Shown: positions 33,721 through 63,303 of the stretch, in pieces
Numbering within the stretch: the stretch's first letter is position 1
Layout of the letters: each line of letters starts with the position of its first letter
Assembly: GCA_036785325.1 (NCBI GenBank)
Contig: JAXIVH010000006.1
Coordinates: 7,618,594 to 7,682,593, forward strand
Direction of reading: 5' to 3'
Origin: Urophycis tenuis
Taxonomy: Eukaryota > Chordata > Actinopteri > Gadiformes > Phycidae
Length of the DNA stretch: 64,000 nt
Notes under the pieces: model-generated
The model's database searches: none
What the model saw: the letters and a program-made list of their open reading frames with translations, nothing else
Told to the model about the DNA's origin: nothing
Translations under genes and position numbers: made by a program

Positions 33721-34366
33721 CGGGGGGGGGGGGAGTGTTGGGGGAGACACAAGTGGTTTAAGGCCTCTTCAGCCGCTCCGCAGCAGCGCATCGGCTCTCA
33801 GGAAAGGTTGGTTTCTGAGATCTGTGAGTGGGGGGGGAGGGGGGTTGGGGGGAGGAGGAGAGAGACAGGGAGGGGAACACACGTGTTAGGAGAGTTCAGC
33901 CAACTGCCGCGGTCCACTGAATCCTGGCTGAGCCCAAAAACTCATATCAGCTTATTTTTTGTGTATAACGATAACAGTGTCTCTGAAGGGTAATACATTG
34001 CACCGTGGTGAGGCAAATATGTCTTCAAAGTTTGGTTTCACTGTGATAAATGTATGTCGTCAGATATTGTTATTTTTTAAAATACAAAATGACACTTTTC
34101 CTGAAACCTTGGATTCCCAGCTTATAACATTTTTTTATGATATAATGTGACACAGTGGAAACCAGGTCATACGGACACAAACAACCAAAGACAAACATTG
34201 CAGGTGGTCAACAAGCTCTTTTTAACACTTAAAAAAAGCTGGTTGACCTGAGAGCTGTGCAGCACACTGCGGGAGACAGTTAGCAGACACAACATGGTGG
34301 ACATTGTTAAACAGGTGAGATGAATGAACACTGGACTGCATGCAACACATAGGAGGAATTAACAGA

Positions 34367-34398
<32 letters not shown>

Positions 34399-35490
34399 AT
34401 GAAGCTGGTTGTGGTGGTTGACCATTAAAAAAAGTGCAATCATCGATTTACAAAACCGACGGCACCAATACTGCAATCTACAAACAATATTCTATATTCA
34501 ATATGCCTGACGGTTGAGGGCCGGTAGAAATATCTAAATTTGTTCTCAGGTTGGGGCTTAACGTTTAACACTCCAGATCCGGTCCGCTATGTGATCATAT
34601 TGCCACCCGTTCCTTTACTGTTGTGCAGTAGAGGGAATCTGAGGGCTTTAAGAAGCTTGTGAAGCGCTAGCGCTGAAGCAGCCGACGTCCACGTAGCGAC
34701 CGCACACAGGAGCTGCAGGGCTAAAGCGCGGCAGCAGGCTGCACCCAGACTACCTTCACCTTACCCTCAGCTAGGATGCACTCAGCTCATGTACTTTACT
34801 CTTCGTCTCAGCTGTGGGAGCACAGAGTCGGATGGAGGGGGATGGAGATGGAGGAGGGGTGGGGAGGGGGGTGAGGAAAGAAGAGTGTCATGTTAGCAGG
34901 AAAAAACCAAAAGAAGACATGTTAGTTTCGAATGGAACAAGACGCTGTCCATTCTTTTTTTTCTCTTTTTTTTTGTTTGTTTTGTTTTGGAAAGCCAAAA
35001 CCTCTTTACCCGAAATTCAAGTTTCGTGGAGAAAAAAATAAATAAAACAGAAGAGAGAAAAAAAGAAAAGTTGCACTTTGCAAAAGTTGCAACGTGCATT
35101 CGTGTGTTGTCGCGCCTTCCCATCCATGCCATGCATGATCCTCGCTCCTGATTGGTGTTACAATCAGGGCTGTTTTTATAATCGCGTTGAGAATTTCGAT
35201 CCAAAATGTCCAAAAAAACAAGTCAAAGAGGTTTCGCCGACTTCCACTCGAAGACACGTCTCACACAGTCTTGGAGGAGGCTGCTCCCAAATAAAAAACC
35301 ACAACCGGGGCGACCGGGTGGCAGCCTGGGTTTAGTACACGGGTCGGTTAGGAGGGGTCCTGGGGTTTTAGTGATGGTTGTGGGGTGGGGGGGGGGGATG
35401 GTCATGCTACATGCAAACAGTGGGTTCGGCAGGGAGACTGGAGACAACCTTGGCCATTAGTGTGTGTGGGGGGGAGGGTTGGGAGGAGGG
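33721..35490 (-). other. fmnl3: Probable fmnl3 3' UTR and flank
   Basis: Downstream of the fmnl3 stop on the minus strand. I found no convincing AATAAA on that strand close to the stop, so the transcript end is not placed. It contains an ATG/GTG repeat (34361-34400) and T- or A-rich runs near 34950-35060. Confidence 0.4.
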
Positions 35491-50813
<15,323 letters not shown>

Positions 50814-53800
50814 CTGAAAAACAGATGAGAAGAAATAATGTAGACTTATTTTATGCATCATAAGCTCTATCTTTAATGCAAGCACAGCTAGTGTGTTTCT
50901 CTTTAAGGCTAAAACCCACCACAAACACTCAGCAGAGGTGGTATGACCTCATTTCCTGTGTTGATGTCAAACATCCTGTGGCTTGAGATCGTCTGCATCT
51001 TCACGCTTGTGCATTTGGAACATTCAGGAAGCTCAGAGCTTCTAGCGACAAAGGTTCTATCAGAGAAAAAGGCTCATTGCCAGGCCTATCGTTTGTACAT
51101 CCATCAGAACACTTAATGCTTCAACAGCCCAGAGGCTACTGTTTACTCTGGTTCAAGTAAACCGCAAATGTTGTCATTTGAGTTTTGGGACAGCCCCACT
51201 CAATGATTTTACGCCTTTGTAACCGTTATAAAGATAAACACCAACTATGCAGCCCAAGCTTTGACTAATCACCCTCCGGAATGTTATGAAACAAAAAGTG
51301 AGGGACAAAACTGAGGGAACTAGGTGATGTGAGGCAGCTCATCTGTTGAGTCTGGACACCTCAGCTATTTTCTTTTCCACAGAGACATACACAAGGATTG
51401 TTTGCTCTGGGATCCAACCTTTGCACATGGATTAACAGTCCCCCCCACCACCACCTTCCAGGCCTTGCCACAAACTGCCTGTCACTTTTACCTTTGACCC
51501 TTGGCAATAACTCAGCCGACCAAATGAATGGAGCAAACTAGCCCTAAAACACATCTTTACTGGTGTTTTCATGGGGAATTTGACCGCGATGGTGGACTGG
51601 GTCGCATGGAACAACTTAGCCAGTGCTTGGTTCCTGTTGCAGCACCCAGCTTTAAGAAGTCCAGTAAGTGAATATATGCACACTATTCTTAAAAGCAAAA
51701 GCAAAACATAACACACTGGAGCTCTGCCAACAGTTTGGGGGCTTTTGAGCACATGCAGCCATCAGCAATTGTACTTTCGTACCCATCTTTAAAGTCACCA
51801 TTCACATACTAGCAAGGTTATGTAATATCTTCAAATATTTTGTTTTTTTTACATAAATAGATATTCAGCAGATTTGACCGCTACACACTGGCAAGCATCC
51901 TGGGAAAGACATGTGAAATGGGGAACAGTGTTTTCTGAGTGTTTCATGCTAATGCACCAAAACCCACATTGTGAGAATGTCTTTCGACATCATTCCCACC
52001 CCCCGCCAGAATCATCGCGTCGTCTGCATTCGCCTGCGAGGGCGATGGCGTCATCTCTCTATCCAGTAGCACTGTTCTTGCCAGTGACTCATCTGTCTGT
52101 CTGTGAACAATTACATAAGACGGTATTGTGTTTCCCCCTCCCACTAATGTCTTAACGCAAAGTTTTCTCTTTCTGAGCCACACACACACACACACACACA
52201 CACATTACATTCTGATAAATGAAAAGGCGTCGCCAAGTCTACATGAAGCCAAGTGAGCGATGCTGATCAAAACCCTCGATGAAGCCATGGGAAAATGATA
52301 TTACTCATCTTGAAGAGGGGCGACAGTCCAATCGCCTCCCAGACTGAAGAGCATCAGAGGGAGAGACGACACAAATTCCAGATGTACAGCATTACAGAAG
52401 GAATGCACCCTGTTTATAATTGTTACGCATTTGCGGTAAATTATCTTTCTCTTGACCCGGGGACAACCCTGGCCTCCTCACCTCTGTGGGAGGAGAGGTG
52501 AGGAGGGTGAGGGGGGGGTCTGGGCGGCTCTACTATTAAAAGTGTCACTTTCTCCCATTGGAAGGTTAAACTGCTGTTGTTATCCTAAAACTATCCAACA
52601 CAAAACCACCCAGAGCTATAAATGTGTATGGTCATTTTTTAAAATACTTTAAACACTGTTTACATTGAATTAAGCATTTAGTAGGGATATATTTCAAGTT
52701 TTTTTTTTTTTGGTCCATTGAAAGCATTCGCAAGCAAACAACACGATTGCTTCTGGAAACCGCAACCGTGGTTTGGAAGGTGAAGGTCTGGAGTCATGAC
52801 AGGTGAAACACGCAGGAGATAATTCCGTCATCTCTGATCATTCATGACCCAACCTCAGCCTTATTCATGAAGCAAGTCACGTGACACATGCTATCTGTCA
52901 ATCAAACTAGTTATCTATGAAAGGCCATAATACCCGATGCACATCTGCTGCAGGGCCCCATTTGTCTTGGTTTTATGGTAATCTAATTTAAAAACAACCC
53001 TTGAGGCAAACAGGAAAGGAGAAAGACACTTTACTTTGGACTAATTGAATTACAAGACGAGCTCCACCACGGCACTGAGAAAGGCATCCTTTCTCTGGTT
53101 TGTGATAATAAAATGTCAGGAGGATAAGCCTATCGTGTTAAAATCAGGACCATTAGAACAGTCCACTCATATCTCATATGAGGGCTACTTTGTAAACTGC
53201 CTTTGTGAATGATGCATTCCACATGCTTCATCCTTCTTTCCACTAATGCGCTGCACACGCACAACATTAGTGTCGATGCTACTTTTATTCACACATCACC
53301 ACGAGAGGCAGCGTGGAAACTACACAGCAGGGTGATGCCTGAGCGGCCCTGATGGGGCCGTTGAAGCCTCGGGGTCCTCCGACAAGGTGTGCACAGCATG
53401 TGTCCAACGCAAACAAAATGTCAGACATGAAGAAGGAGAGGCCCTTCTCGTATAGAGGAGCTTGTCCCGGTGAATGAGCGGTTTCTGGATTTCTGCAATT
53501 TCTCCAGTGAGAGCTCACATTTCCCGTTCTTTGTTAAATATACAATGTTGAACCTACTTTGCTTACAAAAAGAAGAGGACAAAAAAAGTGCCTCGCAAAA
53601 TACCCGTCTAACAATGGCAACAGATGGTGTTTGTGCACTACCTGATCACACAGAGTTTGTAAAACACGAAGGGAAAGATGCGGTAGATGCTTTCTAAATA
53701 CTTTATCTTGCTGCCCATCTGTCCACTACCCCTGTTAACACCAACATTGTTTGACAAAGGGTTTGATTCAGTTTGATTTCAGAGCTTTTCCTATGATGCA

Positions 53801-53857
53801 TTGACATTTGAGCAGTTTTATTCAAAGATCCGGTGGACCCTCCAAGTCAAACAACAA

Positions 53858-53881
53858 ACACACAGGCACACACACATGAAT

Positions 53882-53918
<37 letters not shown>

Positions 53919-53937
53919 AACACACACACACACATTA
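53858..53937. repeat. (CA)n microsatellite
   Basis: CA units with ATGAA interruptions. Confidence 0.95.
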
Positions 53938-55484
53938 AACAGCTGAACCTGCCCAACTGGTTCCATTCATTACCAGTCTCCCTTATCTTTGGAATCATTA
54001 GGCCCCCATTATGAGCCCTACAGAGCTGAGCTCCAAGCACAAGGGCAGATTCAATAAACATAAGAGTACAATATTCATCAAGCACAGATTTCTGTGGAGG
54101 ACAATGACCAAGACCAAGTCTGGTTTAAAGACGTGTTTGACCACTGATAACACAGTGTTGATGTTTGGGGAGGTGAGAGATGAGTCTAACTGGTCTGGAC
54201 GGTCAACTCTGGAGCATGTGACGCTGTAAAAACAGAGGGCCAGTCAAGGCCCTGAAGGAGGGAGAAGTGCCCTCCTTAAGACGGAGCAGCTCGTGGAAGG
54301 TTGAGGTGTCGGGTTGCAGGGTTGGTCCACCGGAGACAAGGAGCAGAGGGGACGTGTAGCTCTCAGGTCAGTCCCCTCGTAAGGGGCATTCAGAACCCAT
54401 TCAGACTGGGCAGCGCACATTAAAACTGACCGGCATGAGTTTTTAGCACAGAAACGCACATTTTAAGGTAAAAATACATTGTCTTTGATTTTAAATCTGA
54501 GAACCAAAAAACCTCATGTGGGAAATGTAATTGGATTGATGACACTTAATGAATTTGGATCAAACACACGGTAAACACACAGCCCGAATAGACAGGAATC
54601 AGCGAGGGCAATACATTATCTATAGGCCTCCACCCAAAGCTGGAAGCTCTTGCCGAGTTACTCATTCTCCCCGGGAATGACGGCGTGTTTCCATCCATGC
54701 CAACCGCACTCCTGCACTGCAACACCCAGGCAGGATAACACATGGCAGATAGCCCAGCAAACAAACCACCACATGACAAACTATACTTTCTCAGCTATAT
54801 TCCCAGCTTCCGCTATATTTGCTTAAAAAATTCCCCCAGAAAAGGAGTAGTGTATATTTTAAAGTCTCTCTGTATCTAGTGTGACCCTGTTGTGTGGGAG
54901 CGGTGTATTTCACTTTGGTTCTCTGTGTGTATATTCAGATATTTTAAGCTACCTCTATGCGCCCGCTTTATACTGTACCTATTTTTTGGGGTCTAGCTGA
55001 ATTCCCTGAGAAGCAGAGGCCCGGTGCTGTCTGTGAATGCTAAGTGATACAGCAGAAGTCTTCCCGCCCGCGGTCACAGAGGCCGTCACCTCCACACTTG
55101 AGACGGGAGGGGGTGGAGTGGGAGCACGCTGAGCACACGGACACTCTGAAGGCCAGACGCAGGGCCCCAGAGAGAACCTCATCTGTGTCACAGCTACGCC
55201 TCTTGTGAGACCTATATTGATATAAATTGAAGTAAAATAGAAAATGGTGCCTTTTACGGCGCTGTCTCTCAGCTCTAGATGCGGTACCTTGAGCACGACA
55301 AATTAAAAAACCCACGTCCAACTTTGAACTTTGTATTGTAACTTTGAAGCCAGTAAGGCAATATCGTGTGGGACAAAGCATTGTGGGAAGGCTTTGTGTG
55401 TGGGCGGGGCTTGCTGTGTGCTGAAGTGGTGGGACCAGAGTTTAGCGTCTGTTAACTTTATGCAAATGAGCGTGTAGTGTTGTG

Positions 55485-55514
55485 CGTCTGTCTGTCTGTC
55501 TGTCTGTCTGTCTG
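55485..55514. repeat. (GTCT)n microsatellite
   Basis: About 7 perfect GTCT units. Confidence 0.93.
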
Positions 55515-56864
55515 TATGTGCCGTCCGGCCGTGTGATGAGACAGTCGACGTTCAGTGAGAAACCCGTGAACCATAAGGACTCGGGTGGCGTTTAATTTCC
55601 TGGTTTGGAGGCACTTCCATCAACGACGCTGTGAACTCCCAGCAGCAGCCACCAGTGAGGGAGCCGGGCGAAGCCACGCCATTAACAATACATGGTGTCT
55701 GGTGAGGCCGGGCCACGCACACTGGCATACGCATAGACATCCAAGTTATAGTGCCTGCTGGATTCAGGGGGTCCCAAAGGAGCCGAGACTCCAGGTTCTA
55801 GGTCCTGGACACGCTGCGTCGCAACATAACACAACGCAAACGACACACACACACACACACACACGCAGTGCTCAGTACACTCTAGGCAAATACACAGGAG
55901 CTCGTTCTAACTGCAGGTCTGTCTTCTAACGTTCAATCTTCTTTTCCGAACCAGTCTGGCCGTACAAAGACAAACACGTGGTCAGAAAAGTGCAGGAGAG
56001 GAGCTGTGCGACTGGTTTAATGACGGGTGCTGTCGCACCGGGGTGGAACGAGTTAGGCCCCGCGATCCCGTCAGAATCTGGATTCAGAGGAGGGAAAAGA
56101 TCCTGTCAGGGTTCCACAGTCAGTAACAGTGGCGAGGTTGCTATGGTCAACCATGGTCTCGGTCACCACCAAGCCTGGTTTATATCATGGAATTGTTGTT
56201 GCAATGGCACTTAAAAACAAAATGAATCTACAAAGGCCTATAATAGAGCAGTCATATTAAATTGCTTTATTATGGATTGCCCTCATGCTCTCACTAGAGT
56301 TTGTGTGTGTACTCTGTACTATGTCTGACGGCATCTTCAGATTCGTTGACTGACTTTCAACCAAAGTTCAAAAGCAGCCGGAGCTATTGTTCAGCGTTGT
56401 GCCCTTCCGTGGTATAGCTGGACACAATGAGAGGGGACATGACCGGAACCTCAGCTGCTGTCACCGCTGGCGTCATGGGGACTGCGTGGACTTCCTGAGC
56501 AGTCCAGGAAATAAAAAAAACACTGCCATAAGTAATGTCTTTTTTTTTTTTTTTTGGTGCCGCCGAGAAAGATGTGTGATTGTCTGTGTGTTTGCAGTAC
56601 ATGTGCAGGAATGTGTGTTCCATCTATGAACTTGTGCGTTACACACACGCGCGTGTGTTGATGTGTACCACGAGGGGCTTGTGGGTGTGTTTCTCGTTCC
56701 CAGGCATAGGACCTGTTGAACGGAGCGCAGCGGAGCCGTGTGAGAAACCAATGGCCCCCTTTTCTCTGGCCGGACATCTGATCACTCCCAGTGATTTTTT
56801 TTTTTTTTTTTACAAGGTAACTCGAACCAGGCAATCACAACAAAGGGCCCTTCACAAAGACGCT

Positions 56865-56865
<1 letters not shown>

Positions 56866-56892
<27 letters not shown>
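56866..56892. repeat. Long G homopolymer
   Basis: A G run of about 27 bases; its exact length is unreliable. Confidence 0.9.
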
Positions 56893-56895
<3 letters not shown>

Positions 56896-57040
56896 GCGGA
56901 GGCCCTGCCACCTCCAACCAAAGAGATGGGGAAGACGGAGCAGCACAGAGAAAGGAAAGGAAGGTGAGACTACAGAGTTGAGCAGAGGAGCGCGGTAGAA
57001 GAAGAACAAGGGGTTGCATGGGACTGCTACACCCACGCCC

Positions 57041-57041
<1 letters not shown>

Positions 57042-57071
<30 letters not shown>

Positions 57072-57077
57072 GGTGGC
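57042..57077. repeat. (GGT)n microsatellite
   Basis: About 8 GGT units followed by imperfect ones. Confidence 0.92.
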
Positions 57078-58145
57078 GGGGGTTCTTGTTTACAGTTTCA
57101 ACATAATAAACATGTTCTACAGTCGCCACATTGATGGTATTAACATAGCGGCCAGATAGTGAGCTGCAGGGCTTCCCTTCATTTATATGCAGAGTGCCTG
57201 AGGCCCAGCTGCATTCCTGGGCATTCTAATGTGAAACGTGTCATTCTTCACAACATAGACTGATCTGAAGTCATAAACATATAAAAAAACAACCATAGCT
57301 TTTATTTATTAAATAAGTTAATGGTGATCTTGATAATACATCACATTTAAGCTGATTATAGACCAAGATCCGGTCCGGGAGCCAAAGACGGTGACTAATG
57401 TTACAACATAAATCATGTAATCCCCCAGGAAACTGTCTTGATGCGGCAGTTAACAGTAACACACTTCACAGCAGTTGGTGTGAAGTCAGATTACCGCACT
57501 ACTCCACCATCAACACCCTGACCCACACCTTCCTCAGCCTGTTGAACATTCAAAACAACTGGCTCCAAAGACCCTCACTTCTCACCCAGCGGCCCCTGCT
57601 GAAGGTCACGCCATGTATTCGCAGGGGCTTTGGAAATGAACCCACTCACTAGTAGCTCTAGATGGGATAGATACTTTACAGTGCATGCTTAATATACTAT
57701 ATAATATATAATGTACTTTCGCACACTTTTGATGTTTACATTTTTTTTTGTTTTGGTTCAAGTTATGCCTCCAAAAGAAATTTTTTCCAATAATAAATAC
57801 ATATTTTAGAATTCATTTGAAGAAAATAATTTCCCACCAAATCTGTCCAGTCAACAAAACTATGTGGGCAGGACTGAGTGAGAGTGCAGAATTCCAACTA
57901 TATAAATCAAGGCCAAACCCATTTCTTGCTAATTTGTTTTGTTTACCCAGGGCCACAGGGTGTGATGAGCAACAGTGATAGTGAGATTCAAGCTGGGTTT
58001 AAGAGAAAGACAATTATCATCACAGGCTTCTTTGAAGCCCCACTGAGTGTGGCTGAGGGAAGAGATAATCAGCCAAATGGGAAGAGCTCAAGGTTTCCCT
58101 AACAGAGCCAGATGTCTCTCAAAGTGAAATCCGTACTTCAAAGTT

Positions 58146-58171
58146 ACACTTTCACACCAGTGTGAAAGTGT
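58146..58171. promoter_or_regulatory. T-box-like palindrome (TTTCACAC / GTGTGAAA)
   Basis: ACACTTTCACAC, CA, GTGTGAAAGTGT form a perfect 12-bp inverted repeat with a two-base centre. The inward-facing TTTCACAC and GTGTGAAA half-sites match the Brachyury/T-box palindrome, with two bases fewer at the centre than the in-vitro selected site. The match is seen; any function is inferred. Confidence 0.4.
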
Positions 58172-59028
58172 ATCGAATAGATGAGCGATTAAATACTCGT
58201 TGCTCATTCCGTAGTCAACCTTCCTCGCAAGCAGGAACTTCAGTGTGGACTGTTGAATGAATGAATGAATTATAAACAAACCGTGCAAGTCGGTGTGAAT
58301 CAGAGGTATGCATTCACTACGAGTTGAGCATCCTGTTTCCCCCCCTGGTATCCGCCCATGCAGAACTTATGGGGAACTCTAGCTAACAGACAATATACTC
58401 AGGGAATGCCAGGAATGCAGGTACATGAATGCCTCGATAATTCAGTCCAGCCTTTTGACTTTATGCCCAGTCTGACGAAAGGTTGACCAATAGGAAAAGG
58501 CTAGTTCTATAAATAAAGCTCACAGCTTTCAAAGGGACAATCCACTTTTTATGTGTTTTTAATGGTCAGAGACTAAATGAGAATCCTGTAGAAAAAAAAA
58601 ACGGCTTTACGAAGCAAAAGTGGAACCCAGAAATCAGATAAGTAGAGTTTACATGAGGACGCGTGATTCTTACTAATAATCACGTGTGATCAAATAGTTT
58701 CCCCCCTGATTTCCTTATAATAGCCAACCCAATTCACCCCAGCCGCCGCTTCATCCATCACTGTCAAAAAACACCGTAAAGCAGAAGTAGAGCGCGTGTG
58801 TGTGCAATCGCTGACATACGGTAAGATTGTCAAATCAAGTCCAGTCAATTGCATTCGTATCGCCCTGAATCACAGTTACGTTCTCCGAGGGCATGAAGGG
58901 CCATGTAGTGGGGGAGCGGCCTCCTGACAGGGATGGTAAGACGCTCAATGGGAGCCATAATGGCGGTGCGTATTAGTATAACAAGTGGAAAATAGATGGG
59001 TGTGCAGCAACATCACTTTCTAACAGTT

Positions 59029-59085
59029 TATAGAATAGAATAGAATAGAAATACTTTATTGATCCCAAGCTGGGAAATTACAATG
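59029..59085. repeat. (AGAAT)n plus TACTTTATTGATCCC retroposon tail
   Basis: Five TAGAA units join to AATACTTTATTGATCCCAAG, the reverse-complemented 3' end of a common teleost retroposon, then a GT array to 59134. Confidence 0.75.
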
Positions 59086-59379
59086 TGTGTGTGTGTATGT
59101 GTGTGTCTGTGTGCGTGTGTGTGCGTGTGTGTTTGACTCTTCATAAAGAGTGAGTTTAACATTTTAGCGCATCCATGGACACAAACACCCAAACCATTAC
59201 AGCAGCAGAAACACAACAGGCCTGAGGGGACGAGGCCGCTGCATTGAGACGACAGTAACTGACTGAACCCTTGTTGTGCGGAAACGGAAACCAAGTCTAC
59301 CAACCAACAGCCACGGTGCGTCTAGCAGCAAACAACCCCCCACTGCCATGCATGCATGAATGAGCATGGTGCAAAACAA

Positions 59380-59513
59380 CCACACAGACACACACACACA
59401 CACAAGCACGCACGCACGCACACAGGCACACACACACACACATATAAACATACACACACACACGCACACAGACACACACATACACACACACACACACATA
59501 CACACACACGCAC

Positions 59514-59586
<73 letters not shown>
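59380..59586. repeat. Compound (CA)n microsatellite
   Basis: About 207 bp of CA with GCAC, ATAA and CAGA interruptions, ending in about 33 pure CA units. Confidence 0.97.
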
Positions 59587-59589
<3 letters not shown>

Positions 59590-60283
59590 GGGAGACAAGG
59601 TTGCAGAAGTGAACCCATGCGGGAAATTTCTTGATTCATCTTCTCGTGTGACTACGTAATTTTGTTTCCTTTCAGACTGGAAAGTACATAAAAAGAACAG
59701 CATTTTGTTTCCGGTGACGTTTAACAAGTCCCGACAGCTGGAGATAACACTCGACCACGGTAATAGATTGGATCTCTCGTCTGGCAGGTGAAGGAACATC
59801 ACATTCAACCCACTGAGCTACGCTGGTCTATACTGAAGGAACAACACGCTGAACTACGCTAAATAACGCTGACCTACGCTGAACTATGCTGAATTTCTCC
59901 AATTAGCCATGCTCTTTAACTTGACCTTTCCTCTCCTCACAAAAAAAAAAACCCCAGCCAGAGCAGAAGCACTAAAAGTTCCCCATAAAAGCCCGTCTCG
60001 ATTGGGAATTGTTGCCTGAGGGAAGAGAAGGCCAGGTGGACCACAGAGCCAGACCAGCGTCTGTTCAGCTACGGCTTTGAAACCGAGTTAGCAGTGTGCG
60101 CGACGCTCCCTCACGTCGTCCCTTCTTCCCGGGGCCCCCGGCAGATGTACACTCGACTCCCAAACCAGAGTAGGTAAAACAAACAAACAAAGAGAGGCCT
60201 TCCGCTCCCTACCCACCCCCGCCCCGGCAGCCATGACGCCTCCTCCAGAGTCTCTGTCAAACCCTGTGGTTGTGCGGAGGACG

Positions 60284-60322
60284 GGTGGTGGTGGTGGTGG
60301 TGGTGGTGGTGGTGGTGGTGGT
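60284..60322. repeat. (GGT)n microsatellite
   Basis: About 13 perfect GGT units. Confidence 0.95.
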
Positions 60323-60468
60323 GGGAGGGGTAGACACAGAGAGGCTTATAAAATCAGATGCAACTGCCCCCGAACAAATGAAAATGATTTAGGTTTAATG
60401 TCCCGTAAATAAATTGAACAGCTTGACTCCATTAGTTTTACTCGGAAGGCAACTACCATGTCTGAAGG

Positions 60469-60470
<2 letters not shown>

Positions 60471-60514
<44 letters not shown>
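60471..60514. repeat. (CT)n microsatellite
   Basis: About 22 CT units followed by short CA. Confidence 0.96.
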
Positions 60515-60523
<9 letters not shown>

Positions 60524-62570
60524 CGTTCTACACAGCATGGGGACATTCAGGAAAGTGCTGGATTATTGATTTCAGCATTTTCTTCCTGTCTTTAACAGAA
60601 ATAAACTCAAGCCGAGAAAATGCCTTACTCTCCCGTTGTTATAATTTACCAACAATAGTCAATAGTCTAGTTTGTTCAAATACAAAAACCTTTGAACTGA
60701 ATTTTGTCAGCGTGTAACACTGGGCATTAGCATGGACGTATAACAACACAACTAGAGTGAGGGGGAAGCTGAGAAGATGTTGGTCAACTGGTGAAGAGGG
60801 TTTCCAAAGCAATCAAGCGAAGGGAAAATAATCAGATGTTCTTCTCTAAACAAGCCCATAGAAATATGTATGTGCCGTTTAAAAAAAAAACGTTGGTAAA
60901 GTCATTACAACCAAGAGCCGTGGCAAGCAGCCAGTTCTAAGCAAATTTTCCCTCTTTTGAGTTCTCCTGTGGCCGTAGCCTAGACGCAACCGCAGGAATC
61001 CAGTGGTGCAGCACCACTTTGAAAGGGGATCCTGCGGAGTCCAGGCCTGCGCTCCAGCACTACACCTTGGAAAACTGCACCGCCGTCTCACAACGCCTCC
61101 ATGAAGACACAACCATATGGGGGAGATTTAGCTATAAAGCCCAGACCTACAGTAATGCAGACTTCTGGGAGGGAGCGGGAAATGTGAGGAGGTAGGTATG
61201 GGTTGTATGGAGGGGCGACCCGCGCTCTAACTCAGCCCGGGCAAACGTGAGTAAGTCATCCCTTCAGAATCGCGCAAACCCCTTCGGACCGGAGATTTGC
61301 AGGTGACATGACCTTCATGGGGGACAAAGGGAAGTGAGTGAACCAGGCTTACCAAGGGCAATCAATGCTAATGTGATGATGTGATGGCCACGCCGAATAA
61401 CAATGTGTATGTATGGTCCGTCACGTGCACACTGCCTTTCATTCTGCGAGGTGGTCGAGGAAGACCAACTCATATATAACTAATGGAGAGTTAATGGTCC
61501 AGTGCCTGTCTCCAGGCACACACAACCACACACAACACACATCCTACTTGAATGGGAATTTGGCTAAACCAGGGCAATGGCCGCAACTCAATTTCCTCTG
61601 TTGAATTAAAGGGGAGGTGGGGGGGGGGGGAGCATAAATGTGGGCATTCTAGGAAGCCGCTTCCAGCCACAGAAGGCGGAGCAGAGCAGGGCCCTGCCCG
61701 AGGAAGATGCTACACACCAGAGACAATGGGATGAGATGTTTTCAGCGTGTGATGTCGGTCAGATGCGACCAAGGCGTTTTATTTGCAAACCACATGGAGG
61801 GCGGTCTGATTTAACCCAAGGGGTGTGATCCCGCCTACATTCCCCATCACCCCAGCTCCTGGTTAAGTCGTTAGTCAAGGTGGGGAGGGGGGGGGGGGGG
61901 GGATATTACTACACTGGCGAACGCTGCTCCCATGACATCATAACGTGCTACCGTCATTCCAGAGCAGCGTCTGTGAGCCGTGCGCTTGTGTGTCTGAGAA
62001 AAGTTGGAAGTGGGACATCAGTGCAGAAAGACAGACAGAGGCTTGGGCCAATAGATACACAAGGTGCAGTCACGCCAGACGGGACAGAAATATGACGCAG
62101 CTCGTGCCGAATCACTGCATTGTCAGAATAAACGACGCTCACACTACAAAACAAGGGAGTGTTGGTCGGTATCTACACAATCGACACAGTCTGCGTAACG
62201 GTAATACTGGTGTCATGTGTGCGTCACCGAGCGTGGAGCGACTTGCAGTGGCGTCTGACCGAACACACAACGTGAAAGCACGGGCCCCGTTCTCCCAGTG
62301 TGGCTTTGATCCGCCGTTATCTAGGCAACAAGAGACCAGCGGAGCAGCGCTGAATCCATTGTCTGATAAGAGTCCTAAATATACAAACATCTCCTTCTTC
62401 CCACAGAGCAAAAGAAGACCGGAGCTACTGGTGGGGAACAGGACTGAGATCGGTCACACGTGATCATGAGGGGGGGGGGGAGAAAAACAACAAAAGTAAA
62501 TACTCTTTCAGAGTGTACTGAAATTGCATACAGTTTGTTTTATAATAACAGTTTAGGAGTTGGTTTTGGT

Positions 62571-62620
<50 letters not shown>
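62571..62620. repeat. (CT)n microsatellite
   Basis: About 25 CT units. Confidence 0.96.
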
Positions 62621-62625
<5 letters not shown>

Positions 62626-63154
62626 AGCCACGATCCCTCTCTTGATAATAAACGATTTCTTGTGTTTCTGCGTGGAAAAAAAAAGCAGCAGCTAAAAATA
62701 ATTGTGACTTTCAGGTCAAAGAAGTAGTCATATGGAAAAACTTTAGATTTTATGAAAAGGAACACCCACTCATGCAATAATGCTCCATGTGGAAAAGATG
62801 AGGGGAAAGTCAACAGTCATGTCAAGTAGGCATACAGCTAGTTGAGTTTACTGTCATTTTGAGTAGAGCCGACAGGCATTACACTGGATAGGATTTTCTA
62901 ATGAGTCTATAAGTCAACTGATGGAAAATGTTCACACACTGGTTGCTAAGGCAAATTACAGCTCCCCCCCCCAGACAATTTTAAAAAGCACAGGCTCGAG
63001 GACTGTGATATTTGAGTCTCACAATGAAGAAGACATTGTTATATGTAATTAAGGCCTTAAGAAGCTTCACATTTGCTCTGGGTGTGGTTTACATGGATTT
63101 AGTTAAAAGGAACATAGACATACTTCTGAACAAATATTGGCGACTGTTGAAACA

Positions 63155-63156
<2 letters not shown>

Positions 63157-63185
<29 letters not shown>

Positions 63186-63244
63186 TGTATGTATGTAGGC
63201 CTATGTATGTATGTATGTATGTATGTATGTATGTATGTACTGTA

Positions 63245-63287
<43 letters not shown>

Positions 63288-63303
63288 GCATGTGGTGTGG
63301 TGT

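Noticed and set aside
33061..33889. Gly/Thr-rich frames of 205-251 codons in three frames
   Set aside because: All three frames are open because the minisatellite unit lacks stops; the peptides just translate the repeat.
54000..54240. 72-codon plus-strand frame (54011-54229)
   Set aside because: Short, no family resemblance, and no splice signals at its ends.
61835..61860. Minus-strand ATGGGGAATGTAGG as fmnl3 exon 1
   Set aside because: Met-Gly-Asn fits, but the following codons show nothing FMNL-like, a stop follows soon, and there is no ELEERF segment or fitting donor.
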